Below, in pieces: positions 42,735-51,886 of a DNA stretch of 64,000 bases (the stretch's first letter is position 1; each line of letters opens with the position of its first letter). The notes beneath the pieces are model-generated. The model searched no databases. It had not been told where the DNA came from and was given only the letters and a program-made list of their open reading frames with translations. This stretch comes from Streptomyces galbus (GTDB taxonomy: Bacteria > Actinomycetota > Actinomycetes > Streptomycetales > Streptomycetaceae). Both the position numbers and the translations under genes were made by a program. Where the stretch lies: the NCBI RefSeq assembly GCF_005280195.1, contig NZ_SZPR01000019.1, forward strand, positions 124,001 to 188,000, given 5' to 3'.

Positions 42735-43060
42735 GACGTCATAGTGCCCTGACTCGGGGGGAGGTAGTGCGGTTTGAAGGGAAGCGAGTTGCGATCCTCG
42801 GCACGCCCGGCGGGGCCCCCGCGACGGCCCGTCCGGCGCGCCGGACGCGGCGCGGAGCGCCGAAGAATCACCGTCGGTGTAGGCCAACCGCCTGCGAACA
42901 GGTAGCGTGCGTATCTCAGCCATCCCGCACAATGGATGGCACAGGTGCGCCCGAGCGCGATTCGGACGCGGACGTCGACGCGGCCCCCCGGTCCGCTCCG
43001 TCCGCCCCACCGCCGGAGGCAACCGCACCCGAGAGACGGCGTAGGAGAGAAGCGATACCT

Positions 43061-43987
43061 GTGAGCGCAGCGACAACGCGAAGCCGCACCCCCGACCGTC
43101 TGTGCGCCGAGGCCGTCGACCTCGCCCGCGCCGCAGCGGAGGAGGCGGCCGCGCCCGGGGTGGTCGGCGCGCACGTGGGGACGGTCTCCGAGGGCGACCG
43201 CGTCGTCACGCACTTCTTCGAGTGCCGCGAGCTGGGGTACCGCGGCTGGCGCTGGGCGGTGACCGTGGCCCGCGCGTCGCGCGCCAAGGTCGTCACGCTC
43301 GACGAGGTGGTGCTGCTGCCCGGCCCGGACGCCGTGCTGGCCCCGGAGTGGGTGCCGTGGAGCGAGCGCCTGCGCCCCGGCGACATGGGCCCGGGCGACC
43401 TGCTCCCCACGGACGCGGAGGACCTGCGCCTGGAGCCCGGCTACACGGGCGAGGACGAGCCGCCGCCGAACTCGGCCGTCTCCGCGGAGATGGCCGACCT
43501 CGCCGAGGCGGAGGACGCCGACGTGACGGCCGGACCGCCGGCCGAGCTGCCCACCGCGCCGCGGCGGGGCTCCATCGCCGCCGTGGCCGAGGAGCTGGGC
43601 ATGCGGCGCGCCCGGGTGCTCTCCCGCTACGGCCTGCACACCGCGGCCGACCGCTGGGAGGAGGCGTTCGGCGCGAAGACGCCCATGGCGCAGGCGGCCC
43701 CCGCGGCTTGTCTGAGCTGTGGCTTCCTGGTGCCGATCGGCGGCTCCCTGGGCCAGGCGTTCGGCGTGTGCGCCAACGAGTTCTCCCCGGCCGACGGCCG
43801 TGTGGTGTCCCTGACGTACGGCTGCGGCGGCCACTCCGAGGCCGCGGTGATGCCCAAGCCGCCGCGCCCGGCCGACCCGGTCGTCGACGAGACCCGCGTC
43901 GACCCCTTCCCGCTGCGCCCGTCCCCGGAGTCGGGTTCGGTCCCGGTGACCGCGGACGAGGAGACGGCGGAACTCGGTCACTCCTGA
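43061..43987 (+). CDS. DUF3027 family protein
   Basis: A 308-residue actinobacterial protein. The DUF3027 core is at residues 12-110 (LCAEAVDLARAAAEEAA, VVTHFFECRELGYRGWRWAVTVARASRAKVVTLDEVVLLPGPDAVLAPEWVPWSERLRPGDMGPGDLLPT). Then come an acidic stretch, a helix-turn-helix-like RRARVLSRYGLHTAADRWEEAFGAKTP, and CLSCGF...CANEFSPADGRVVSLTYGCGGHS, possibly a zinc site. GTG 43061 has AGGAGAG upstream, though at longer than ideal spacing; ATG 42932 is the alternative and would add 43 low-complexity residues. It lies 111 bases before the sacsin-like gene. Confidence 0.75.
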   Translation: MSAATTRSRTPDRLCAEAVDLARAAAEEAAAPGVVGAHVGTVSEGDRVVTHFFECRELGYRGWRWAVTVARASRAKVVTLDEVVLLPGPDAVLAPEWVPWSERLRPGDMGPGDLLPTDAEDLRLEPGYTGEDEPPPNSAVSAEMADLAEAEDADVTAGPPAELPTAPRRGSIAAVAEELGMRRARVLSRYGLHTAADRWEEAFGAKTPMAQAAPAACLSCGFLVPIGGSLGQAFGVCANEFSPADGRVVSLTYGCGGHSEAAVMPKPPRPADPVVDETRVDPFPLRPSPESGSVPVTADEETAELGHS

Positions 43988-43994
43988 GGCGGGA

Positions 43995-44024
43995 GGGGCC
44001 CGGCCCTGCGGCGGCAGGGGCCCC
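43995..44024 (+). terminator. Hairpin after DUF3027
   Basis: GGGGCC...CCCTGC (43995-44009) pairs with GCAGGG...CCCC (44014-44024). The stem is imperfect, so termination before the sacsin-like gene may be partial. Confidence 0.5.
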
Positions 44025-44098
44025 GCTCCCCGGTGGGCGGCGCAGGTCGGGGTCGGCGAGCGGTACCTTCGTCCTCACATCGACGAGGAGAAGGAACC

Positions 44099-47000
44099 GT
44101 GAGCAACTTCGTGCGGCCCGCGGCCGAGGGCGCCGACCCCTTCGGGACCGCCCGTCTGCGCCGGGGCGTCCTCGACGCCTGGGCCACCAGCCCCGCCCGC
44201 TTCCGTGAGGACGCCAACGCCGAGGAGGACCTGGTCCTCGGCGGGTACCGGGACCGGCTCGTCGTCGAGCTCGCCCAGAACGCCGCCGACGCCGCGGCCC
44301 GCGGCCGGGTGGCCGGCCGGCTGCGGCTGACCCTGCGCGACGGGGTGCTGGTCGCCGCCAACACCGGCGCGCCGCTGGACGCCGCCGGGGTCGAGTCCCT
44401 GGCCACGCTGCGGGCGTCCGCCAAGCGCGACAGCGAGGCGGTCGGGCGGTTCGGCGTCGGCTTCGCCGCCGTGCTCGCCGTCACCGACGAACCGGCCGTG
44501 GTCAGCCGCCACGGGGGCGTGCGCTGGTCGCTGGCCGAGGCCCGCGACCTCGCCGGGGAGACCGCCCGGCACAGCCCGGGTTTCGGGGACGAGATCCGGC
44601 GCCGTGACGGGCACGTGCCGCTGCTGCGGCTGCCGTTCGCCGCCGAGGGCCTGCCGCCCGCGCCCTACGACACGGCCGTGATCCTGCCGCTGCGCGACAC
44701 CGCCGCCGCCGACCTCGCCGAGCGGCTGCTGCACGCCGTGGACGACGCCCTGCTGCTCGCCCTGCCCGGCCTCGAGGAGGTCGTGGTCGAGGTGGGCCAG
44801 GACGCCCCCCGCACCCTGCGGCGGGGGACCGACGGGCCCGGGACCGTCGTCGTCGACGACTCGCGCGACGGCACCACCCGCTGGCGCACGGTCGCCGCGC
44901 ACGGCCCGCTGGCGGCCGCGCTGCTGGCCGACCGGCCCGTCGAGGAGCGGCTGCGGCCCCACTGGTCCGTCACCTGGGCCGTGCCCGTCGACGCGGACGG
45001 CGCCCCGGTCCGGCCGCGCACCGCGCCCGTCGTGCACGCGCCCACCCCCAGCGACGAGCCCCTCGGCGTGCCCGCGCTGCTCATCGCGTCCCTGCCGCTG
45101 GACACCACGCGCCGGCACGCCGCGCCCGGCCCGCTGACCGACTTCCTGGTGGAGCGCGCCGCCGACGCGTACGCCGAGCTGCTGGCCGGGTGGCGGCCGG
45201 TGGGCCCCGGCGTCATCGACCTGGTGCCCGGCCCGCTCGGCAAGGGCGAGCTGGACGGCGCGCTGCGCCGGGCGGTCCTGGAGCGGCTCCCGCGCACCGC
45301 GTTCCTGCCGCCTGCCGTCCCGCCCGGCAGGTCCGGGGAGCCCGGGGAACCCGGGGAACACGGGGAACGCTGGGAACCCGGCGAACCCGGACCCGGGGAC
45401 GACGACCTGCCCGAGGCGCTGCGGCCGCGGGACGCCGAGGTCGTCGAGGGCGCCGGCGCCGAGACCGTGCGGGTGCTGGCCGAGGTGCTGCCGACGCTGC
45501 TCCCGGCGGGCCTGGAGCGCCGCGTGGAGCTGCGGACCCTCGGCGTCGCCCGGGTCCCCCTCGCCGACGCCGTCGACCGGCTGGCCGGTCTGGAGAAGGA
45601 CCCCGGCTGGTGGTACCGGCTCTACGACAGCCTCGCCGGGGTGGACCCCGACCGGCTGTCCGGGCTGCCGGTGCCGCTGGCCGACGGGCGGACGACGATC
45701 GGGCCGCGCCAGGTGCTGCTGCCGACGCCCGAGGCCGCCGGGGTGGACGCGGACGTGCTGGCCCGCCTCGGCCTCAAGGTCGCCCACGCGGACGCCGCGC
45801 ACCCGCTGCTGGAGAAGCTCGGCGCGCTGCCCGCCACGCCCCGGGCGGTGCTGACCACCCCGCAGGTGCGGGCCGCGGTGGCCGCCTCGCTGGACGACGA
45901 CGCCGGCGCCTGGGACGAGGACACCCCGGACGCCGAGGAGCTGGCGGACACGGTGCTGACGCTGGTGCGGGACGCGGGCCTGGAACCCGGCGACGAGCCC
46001 TGGCTGGGCGCGCTCGCCCTGCCCGACGAAGACGGCGAGCCGGCGCCCGCCGGGGAACTCGTGCTGCCCGGCAGCCCGTTCGCCGAGGTGATCCGCGAGG
46101 GCGAACTGCCCTTCGTGGACGCCGAGCTGGCCGCCCGGTGGGGCGAACAGCCGCTGGCCGCCTGTGGCGTGCTCGCGGACTTCGCGCTCGTGCGGGCCAC
46201 CGACGTCGTGCTGGACCCGGACGAACTGGAGCCCCGCGAGGGCGACTTCGCGGAGCCGGACGACGCGGGACTGCTGGACGCCGTCGACGTGTGGTGCGAG
46301 GACGTCCTCGACCGGTTCCCGGACAGCCCGGTCCCGCCGGTGGCCACCGAACTGGTCGCCGTGCGCGACCTCGACCTCGTCGACGACGGGCAGTGGACCC
46401 GGGCGCTCGCCCTGCTGGCCCGGCCGCCGCTGCGGGACGCCCTGACCCAGCCGGTGCGCATCCTGCTGCCGGACGGCACCCACGAGCTCGTCCGGCCGTA
46501 CACCGCCTGGTGGTTGCGCGGGCACCCGGTGCTCGACGGGCGGCGCCCGGCCGGGCTGCTCGCGGCCGGCGGCGACCCGCTGCTGCGCGGCCTGTACGAC
46601 GAGGCCGACGCGACCGGCTTCGACGACGAGCAGGTGCTGCGCGCGCTCGGGGTCCGCACCTCGGTGGCGGCGCTGCTGGACGAGCCGGGCGGCGCGGCCG
46701 AGCTGCTCGACCGTCTCGCCGACCCGGACCGGACCGTGACCGCCGCTCAACTGCACGGGCTGTACGGGGCCTTGGCCGAGCTGGAGCCCGAGCGGGTGAC
46801 CCTGCCGGACGAGCTGCGGGCCGTGGTCGACGGGCGGGTGGAGGTGGTGGACGCCGCCGACGCGGTGGTCGTGGACTCCCCGGACCTGCTGCCCTTCACC
46901 GCGGGCGTGCCGCTGCTGCCGGTCCGCCCGGGCCTGGCGGCCGAACTCGCGGAGCTGTTCCAGGTGCGACGGCTGAGCGAGTCGGTGACCGGCGGGATCG

Positions 47001-47281
47001 ACTCCGAGGGCGCCGAGCACGACGTACCGGAGCCGGTGCGGGTGCTGCTCGGCCCGCTCACCCCGCGCACCTACGTCGAGCACGAGGAACTCGTCGTGGA
47101 CGGTGTGGAGATCGACTGGCGGCTGACCCAGGACGGTGTGCTGCACGCCGCCACCCTGGAAGGCGTGGCCGCGGGCCTCGCCTGGGCGGCACGCCAGTGG
47201 CCGCGCCGCTTCGAGGTGGCCGCCCTGCTCGAAGACCCCTCCCGCACCGAGGAGTTGGCCCGGGACCGCTGGTTCGACTGA
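44099..47281 (+). CDS. Sacsin-like protein with N-terminal GHKL ATPase domain
   Basis: A 1060-residue protein. GTG 44099 follows GAGGAGAAGGAACC. The N-box ELAQNAADAA (residues 55-64), VAANTGAPLD, and the lid SAKRDSEAVGRFGVGFAAVLAV form the Hsp90/sacsin-type ATP site. The rest is a long soluble array of helical and mixed segments with no recognised domain; a Glu/Pro/Gly repeat linker (GEPGEPGEHGERWEPGEPGPGD) is near residue 420. Actinobacterial members are annotated only by the sacsin ATP-binding fold. A chaperone or ATP-driven scaffold role is possible. It may share transcripts with the DUF3027 gene. Confidence 0.85.
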   Translation: MSNFVRPAAEGADPFGTARLRRGVLDAWATSPARFREDANAEEDLVLGGYRDRLVVELAQNAADAAARGRVAGRLRLTLRDGVLVAANTGAPLDAAGVESLATLRASAKRDSEAVGRFGVGFAAVLAVTDEPAVVSRHGGVRWSLAEARDLAGETARHSPGFGDEIRRRDGHVPLLRLPFAAEGLPPAPYDTAVILPLRDTAAADLAERLLHAVDDALLLALPGLEEVVVEVGQDAPRTLRRGTDGPGTVVVDDSRDGTTRWRTVAAHGPLAAALLADRPVEERLRPHWSVTWAVPVDADGAPVRPRTAPVVHAPTPSDEPLGVPALLIASLPLDTTRRHAAPGPLTDFLVERAADAYAELLAGWRPVGPGVIDLVPGPLGKGELDGALRRAVLERLPRTAFLPPAVPPGRSGEPGEPGEHGERWEPGEPGPGDDDLPEALRPRDAEVVEGAGAETVRVLAEVLPTLLPAGLERRVELRTLGVARVPLADAVDRLAGLEKDPGWWYRLYDSLAGVDPDRLSGLPVPLADGRTTIGPRQVLLPTPEAAGVDADVLARLGLKVAHADAAHPLLEKLGALPATPRAVLTTPQVRAAVAASLDDDAGAWDEDTPDAEELADTVLTLVRDAGLEPGDEPWLGALALPDEDGEPAPAGELVLPGSPFAEVIREGELPFVDAELAARWGEQPLAACGVLADFALVRATDVVLDPDELEPREGDFAEPDDAGLLDAVDVWCEDVLDRFPDSPVPPVATELVAVRDLDLVDDGQWTRALALLARPPLRDALTQPVRILLPDGTHELVRPYTAWWLRGHPVLDGRRPAGLLAAGGDPLLRGLYDEADATGFDDEQVLRALGVRTSVAALLDEPGGAAELLDRLADPDRTVTAAQLHGLYGALAELEPERVTLPDELRAVVDGRVEVVDAADAVVVDSPDLLPFTAGVPLLPVRPGLAAELAELFQVRRLSESVTGGIDSEGAEHDVPEPVRVLLGPLTPRTYVEHEELVVDGVEIDWRLTQDGVLHAATLEGVAAGLAWAARQWPRRFEVAALLEDPSRTEELARDRWFD

Positions 47282-47334
47282 CGGGCACGGAATCTTCACG
47301 CGGGCGTACAACCATTCGCATCCGTCGTGGATCT

Positions 47335-47363
47335 GATCATGTGAGCCAACAGGCTCCATGATC
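47335..47363 (+). promoter_or_regulatory. Leader hairpin, copy 1 (shared with the downstream paralogue)
   Basis: GATCATGTGAGCC (47335-47347) pairs with GGCTCCATGATC (47352-47363) through 12 base pairs, with one bulged T and loop AACA. The same element with a compensated base pair stands before the paralogue at 48522. Confidence 0.7.
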
Positions 47364-47367
47364 ACTT

Positions 47368-47419
47368 GGGCCCCCCGCGAGGACGCGTCGTCGGGACCGA
47401 CTCGCCGGGGGCCCCTTTT
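47368..47419 (+). terminator. Terminator-like hairpin with T run in front of the first secreted paralogue
   Basis: GGGCCCCCCGCGAG (47368-47381) pairs with CTCGCCGGGGGCCC (47401-47414) with one mismatch, followed by CTTTTC. It is either the terminator of the sacsin-like gene or an attenuator, because the next start codon is only 15 bases past the T run. Confidence 0.75.
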
Positions 47420-47434
47420 CCCACCGGGGGAAAC

Positions 47435-48352
47435 ATGCGCATCCGCGCCACCGTGGCCGCCCTCAGCGGCGCCCTGGTCCTGTCCGCCCTCGCCGTGCCG
47501 GCCGCGACGGCCGCCGACGGCGGGCCCGCCAAGCGGGACGTCGTCCGCGCCGCCCTGAAGGCCGCCGACGGCCGGACCACGTACACCGGCTCGGCCGACA
47601 CCGGCACCCCGTACCAGCTCAACGCGACCTTCTCGAACGTCAAGGTCAACAACGGCAAGCCGATCGTGGCCGGTCCCACCGGTCACGTCGTCGCGCCCGT
47701 CACCTACAAGGTCACCCACTCGGCGGACGTCGACCTCAGGGCCCGCGACACGTTGGTGGACGTCACGCTCTACCGCGGCTCCTACTCCAATCCGGTCAAC
47801 TTCCTGGAGGGCGACAACTGGCCGGTGTGCACCGCGGTGTCCGCCACGGTCGACACCTGCAAGGGCACCATCGACGTCCGCCCGGCCGAGGACCTGTACA
47901 ACGCCGACGCCACCACCTGGAAGGCGTCCGGCTACGTCGTCGACTGGAACGACGTCGACCCGTACGCGGACGACATCGACTGGAGCAAGGTCGGCGTCGC
48001 GGAGTTCGACAACCTCGGCCCGGTCAAGCTGCAGCGCCGCTCCGCGCTCACGGTCAACGCCTCCCCGGAGCCGGTCAAGAAGGGCCGGACCATCACGGTC
48101 ACCGGCAAGCTGAGCCGCGCCAACTGGGAGACCGGCAAGTACGCGGGCTACGCGACCCAGTCGGTGAAGCTCCAGTTCCGTAAGAAGGGCAGCAGCACCT
48201 ACACGACGGTCAAGACCATCAAGACCTCGTCGACGGGCACCCTGAAGACCACCGTGAAGGCCACCGCGGACGGCTACTTCCGCTACAGCTTCGCGGGCAC
48301 CAGCACCACCCCGGCCGTCTCCGCGGCCGGTGACTTCGTCGACGTGCGCTGA
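47435..48352 (+). CDS. Secreted protein with C-terminal Ig-like repeat domain, paralogue 1
   Basis: A 305-residue exported protein. The signal peptide is MRIRATVAALSGALVLSALAVPAATA with cleavage after an Ala-x-Ala near residue 26. The N-terminal region (about 30-195) is a beta-rich domain with a Cys pair (PVCTAVSATVDTCKG). The C-terminal 100 residues (LTVNASPEPVKKGRTITVTGKLSRANW...KLQFRKKGSSTYTTVKTIKTSSTGTLKTTVKATADGYFRYSFAG) are an Ig-like module often seen in streptomycete secreted proteins. GGGGGAAAC precedes ATG 47435. Function unknown. It duplicates the gene at 48575. Confidence 0.82.
   Translation: MRIRATVAALSGALVLSALAVPAATAADGGPAKRDVVRAALKAADGRTTYTGSADTGTPYQLNATFSNVKVNNGKPIVAGPTGHVVAPVTYKVTHSADVDLRARDTLVDVTLYRGSYSNPVNFLEGDNWPVCTAVSATVDTCKGTIDVRPAEDLYNADATTWKASGYVVDWNDVDPYADDIDWSKVGVAEFDNLGPVKLQRRSALTVNASPEPVKKGRTITVTGKLSRANWETGKYAGYATQSVKLQFRKKGSSTYTTVKTIKTSSTGTLKTTVKATADGYFRYSFAGTSTTPAVSAAGDFVDVR
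48182..48287 (+). repeat. 106-bp identical segment, copy 1
   Basis: Identical base for base to 49199-49304, in frame in the C-terminal domain of both paralogues. Sequence on either side differs at many positions. Confidence 0.9.
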
Positions 48353-48380
48353 CCCGCGGCCGGCGGACTACGACACCACA

Positions 48381-48422
48381 GCGGGCGCCCGCCCCCGGAA
48401 GCCGTCCGGGGCGGGCGCCCGC
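48381..48422 (+). terminator. Terminator between the secreted paralogues
   Basis: A perfect 15-bp stem, GCGGGCGCCCGCCCC (48381-48395) with its complement at 48408-48422. It separates the two genes into independent transcripts. Confidence 0.85.
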
Positions 48423-48521
48423 GCGTCCGCCCGACCCGTCGCCGGCCGGACGCCAACGGCACACCAACCGGTCGCAAAGACCTCACCAACCCCTGCAACC
48501 CCGCAGGCACCTGACGAATCC

Positions 48522-48550
48522 GATCATGTGAGTCACGAGACTCCACGATC
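48522..48550 (+). promoter_or_regulatory. Leader hairpin, copy 2
   Basis: GATCATGTGAGTC (48522-48534) pairs with GACTCCACGATC (48539-48550), loop ACGA, same bulged T as copy 1. One C-G pair of copy 1 is T-A here (compensated), and one A-T pair has become A-C (not compensated). The start codon is 24 bases downstream. Confidence 0.7.
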
Positions 48551-48574
48551 CACTCCTCCCACTGGGGAACGCAC

Positions 48575-49369
48575 ATGCGCATACGCGCCACCGCCACCGT
48601 CGCCGCCTCGCTCGGCGCGCTGGCCCTCACCGCCCTCGCCGCGCCCGCCGCGCAGGCGACCGGTTCCACCGGCCCGGCCGTGACCTTCTCCGCCGTCAAG
48701 GTCAACGGCGGCCGCAGCATCGTGGTCGGCGCCTCGGCGAAGGTCTCCGCCCCGGTCACCTACACCGTGACCAAGCCGGCCGGCCTCAGCTCGAGTTCCT
48801 TCCAGACCGGCCCGGTCCTGTACCGCGGTGCCTCCATCACCTCCCCGTCCGACCTGTTCATCAGCGACGACCCGGGCACCTGCACGGCGGCCTCCTCGAC
48901 CGTGCTGCACTGCAAGGCCACGATCGTCCTGGACAGCGCCCACGGCGACCTGATCAACGACGAGGCCGGCGCCTGGAAGGTCGGCGCCCTCGCCGTCGAC
49001 TCCGCCAACCACGCCACCTGGAAGGGCGACCTGGGCTCCGCCGCGATCCAGCGCCTGTCCAAGCTGACCGCCGACGCCACGCCCGAGCCGGTCCGCAAGG
49101 GCGCCACGATCACCGTGACGGGCAAGCTGACCCGCGCCAACTGGGACACCAACAAGTACGCGGGCTACGCGAGCCAGCCGGTGAAGCTCCAGTTCCGCAA
49201 GAAGGGCAGCAGCACCTACACGACGGTCAAGACCATCAAGACCTCGTCGACGGGCACCCTGAAGACCACCGTGAAGGCCACCGCGGACGGCTACTTCCGC
49301 TACACCTTCGCGGGCACCACGACGACCCCGGCCGTCTCCGCGACCGGCGACTTCATCGACGTGCGCTAG
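48575..49369 (+). CDS. Secreted protein with C-terminal Ig-like repeat domain, paralogue 2
   Basis: A 264-residue paralogue of the preceding gene. Signal peptide MRIRATATVAASLGALALTALAAPAAQA; shorter N-terminal domain with a Cys pair (GTCTAASSTVLHCKATI); the same C-terminal module ending TTPAVSATGDFIDVR. CTGGGGAAC precedes ATG 48575. Its last 17 bases overlap the stop of the convergent P-type ATPase gene. Function unknown; extracellular, possibly a matrix or adhesion component. Confidence 0.82.
   Translation: MRIRATATVAASLGALALTALAAPAAQATGSTGPAVTFSAVKVNGGRSIVVGASAKVSAPVTYTVTKPAGLSSSSFQTGPVLYRGASITSPSDLFISDDPGTCTAASSTVLHCKATIVLDSAHGDLINDEAGAWKVGALAVDSANHATWKGDLGSAAIQRLSKLTADATPEPVRKGATITVTGKLTRANWDTNKYAGYASQPVKLQFRKKGSSTYTTVKTIKTSSTGTLKTTVKATADGYFRYTFAGTTTTPAVSATGDFIDVR
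49199..49304 (+). repeat. 106-bp identical segment, copy 2
   Basis: Partner of 48182-48287. Thirty-five codons share every synonymous choice. Confidence 0.9.
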
Positions 49370-51758
49370 TCCGCAGCCGAGCCCGCTGGACGGGGAAGCG
49401 TCGGCCGACCCACCGCCACACCAGCTCCAGGGCGGCCGACGCCACCGCCGCGATGCCCACCGCGATCCACGGCATCGTCGCCCCGACCAGCTTCAGCGCG
49501 AAGAAGTGCTGGAGCCACGGCACGAGAAGCACCACCAGGAACGCCACGCCCATCGCGGCGACCAGGAGCACCCGCCACCAGGTGTACGGGCGGGCGATGA
49601 TCGCCAGGATCCACAGCGAGATCAGGAACAGCGTGAGGGTCGCCGCGCTGGTCTCGGCGTCCAGCGACCCGGGGCCCGTGTAGTGGTGCCGGGCGATCAG
49701 GTACGACACGAAGGTGGCCACCCCCGCGACGACACCGCCCGGCACGGAGTACCGCATGACCCGCCGGACGAAGTGCGGCCGGGCCCGCTCCCGGTTCGGG
49801 GCGAGGGCCAGGAAGAACGCGGGCACGCCGATGGTGAGCGTGGACAGCAGGGTCAGGTGGCGGGGCAGGAAGGGGTACTCCACCTGCCAGCACACCACCA
49901 GCAGCGCCAGCAGCACCGAGTAGACGGTCTTCACCAGGAACAGCGTCGCCACCCGCGTGATGTTGCCGATGACCCGCCGCCCCTCCGCCACCACCGACGG
50001 CAGCGTGGCGAAGCTGTTGTCGAGCAGCACGATCTGCGCCACGGACCGGGTGGCCTCGGACCCGGCACCCATCGCGACGCCGATGTCGGCGTCCTTGAGC
50101 GCCAGCACGTCGTTGACACCGTCGCCGGTCATCGCGACGGTGTGGCCGCGCGACTGGAGCGCGCCGACCATGTCCCGCTTCTGCTGCGGGGTGACCCGTC
50201 CGAACACCGTGCCCTCGTCGAGCGCCTCGGCCATCGCGTCCGGCTCCCCGGGCAGCCGCCGCGCGTCGACGGCGCTGCCGCTGAGCCCCAGCTTGGCGGC
50301 GACCGCCCCCACGGACACCGCGTTGTCGCCGGAGACGACCTTCGCGCGGACGTTCTGCTCGGCGAAGTAGCGCAGGGTGTCGGCGGCGTCGGGCCGCAGC
50401 CGCTGCTCCAGCACGACCAGCGCGGCCGGCTCGGCGCCCGCGGTGACGTCGGTGTCGTCGAGGGCGCGCCCGGCGCGGGCCAGCAGCAGCACCCGCAGGC
50501 CGTCCTCGTTGAGCCGCTCGGTTTCGGCCAGGGCGGGGTTCCCGTCGTCCAGCAGCACGTCGGGTGCGCCCAGCAGCCAGGTGCTGCTCGTGCCGTCGCC
50601 CTCGTCGAAGGTGGCGCCGCTGTACTTGCGGGCGGAGGAGAAGGGCAGTGCCCGGGTGGGGCGCCACTCCCCGGTGTCGGGGTAGGCGTCGACGATCGCC
50701 TGCAGGGAGGCGTTGGGGCGCGGGTCGGACGCGCCGAGGGCGCCGAGCACCCGGCGCAGGGACGCCTCGTCGTGTCCGTCGAGGGCGCGCAGCGCGGTGA
50801 CGTCCATGCCGCCCTCGGTCAGCGTGCCGGTCTTGTCGAGGCAGACGGTGTCGACGCGGGCCAGGCCCTCGATGGCGGGCAGTTCCTGGACGAGGCACTG
50901 CTTGCGGCCGAGCCGCACGACGCCGATCGCGAAGGCCACGGAGGTGAGCAGCACCAGCCCCTCCGGGACCATCGGGACGATGCCGCCGACGGTGCGGGCG
51001 ATGGAGTCCTTGACGTCGTTGTTCTTCACGAAGAGCTGGCTGACCACCAGGCCGGTCGCGGTCGGGACCATCATCCAGGTGACGTACTTGAGGATGGTGG
51101 AGATGCCGGTGCGCAGCTCGGAGTGGACCAGGGTGAAGCGGGACGCCTCCTCGGCGAGCTGGGCGGCGTAGGCCTCGCGGCCGACCTTGGTGGCGCGGAA
51201 GGCGCCGGCGCCGGCGACGACGAAGCTGCCGGACATGACCGGGTCGCCGGGCTGTTTGACGACCGGGTCGGCCTCGCCGGTGAGCAGTGACTCGTCGATC
51301 TCCAGCCCGTCGGCCTCCGCGCACTCCCCGTCGACCACGATCTTGTCGCCGGGGCCGATCTCCAGCAGGTCGTCCAGCACGATGTCCGAGGTGGCGACCG
51401 GCACGGCGGTGCCCTCGCGCCGCACGACGGGCCGGGTCTCGCCGATCACCGCGAGCGAGTCGAGGGTCTTCTTCGCGCGCCACTCCTGGACGATGCCGAT
51501 GCCGGTGTTGGCGAGGATCACGAAGCCGAACAGGCTGTCCTGGATGGGCGCGACGGCCAGCATGACCAGCCAGAGCACGCCGATGACCGCGTTGAACCGG
51601 GTGAAGACGTTCGCCCGGACGATCTCGCCGAGCGAGCGGCTGCTGCGCACGGGCACGTCGTTGACCTGACCGCGCTCGACGCGTTCGGCGACCTCGGCGG
51701 CGGTGAGCCCCGTCGCCCGGTGCGCCGGGACCGCGGGGGCGGCGTCGGTGTGGGTCAT
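49353..51758 (-). CDS. P-type cation ATPase, CtpE-like (probable calcium transporter)
   Basis: An 801-residue P-type ATPase. Motifs are the actuator segment ESLLTGEADPVVK (TGE-type), PEGL in helix M4, the phosphorylation site CLDKTGTLTEG near residue 309, and hinge motif MTGDGVNDVLALKDADIGVAMG near 544. There are about ten helices and no heavy-metal domain. Length and the start GLTAAEVAERVERGQVNDVPVRSSRSLGEIVRANVFTRFN resemble mycobacterial CtpE, which imports calcium, so Ca2+ is the likely ion. ATG 51758 lies seven bases after TACCGT, hence leaderless. It overlaps the secreted paralogue tail to tail. Confidence 0.87.
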   Translation of the reverse strand: MTHTDAAPAVPAHRATGLTAAEVAERVERGQVNDVPVRSSRSLGEIVRANVFTRFNAVIGVLWLVMLAVAPIQDSLFGFVILANTGIGIVQEWRAKKTLDSLAVIGETRPVVRREGTAVPVATSDIVLDDLLEIGPGDKIVVDGECAEADGLEIDESLLTGEADPVVKQPGDPVMSGSFVVAGAGAFRATKVGREAYAAQLAEEASRFTLVHSELRTGISTILKYVTWMMVPTATGLVVSQLFVKNNDVKDSIARTVGGIVPMVPEGLVLLTSVAFAIGVVRLGRKQCLVQELPAIEGLARVDTVCLDKTGTLTEGGMDVTALRALDGHDEASLRRVLGALGASDPRPNASLQAIVDAYPDTGEWRPTRALPFSSARKYSGATFDEGDGTSSTWLLGAPDVLLDDGNPALAETERLNEDGLRVLLLARAGRALDDTDVTAGAEPAALVVLEQRLRPDAADTLRYFAEQNVRAKVVSGDNAVSVGAVAAKLGLSGSAVDARRLPGEPDAMAEALDEGTVFGRVTPQQKRDMVGALQSRGHTVAMTGDGVNDVLALKDADIGVAMGAGSEATRSVAQIVLLDNSFATLPSVVAEGRRVIGNITRVATLFLVKTVYSVLLALLVVCWQVEYPFLPRHLTLLSTLTIGVPAFFLALAPNRERARPHFVRRVMRYSVPGGVVAGVATFVSYLIARHHYTGPGSLDAETSAATLTLFLISLWILAIIARPYTWWRVLLVAAMGVAFLVVLLVPWLQHFFALKLVGATMPWIAVGIAAVASAALELVWRWVGRRFPVQRARLRTSARR

Positions 51759-51886
51759 GCCTTCGACGGTACGTGCGGACGGGGGGCTCCACCCGCCGGG
51801 GGCGCCGAAGATCAGACCAGGGGAGGAGCCGGATCGTGCGGTGGTAGGACGCACCCCAGGGGGTGTCTCGTCGCCCCGTGCAGGGC

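Noticed and set aside
42716..42931. Upstream extension of the DUF3027 gene
   Set aside because: It overlaps the divergent MFS start and promoter and encodes Arg/Pro-rich residues.
44075..47719. Open frame of 1214 codons on the minus strand
   Set aside because: It is the shadow of the sacsin-like gene; its composition is low-complexity and it lacks a start region or motifs.
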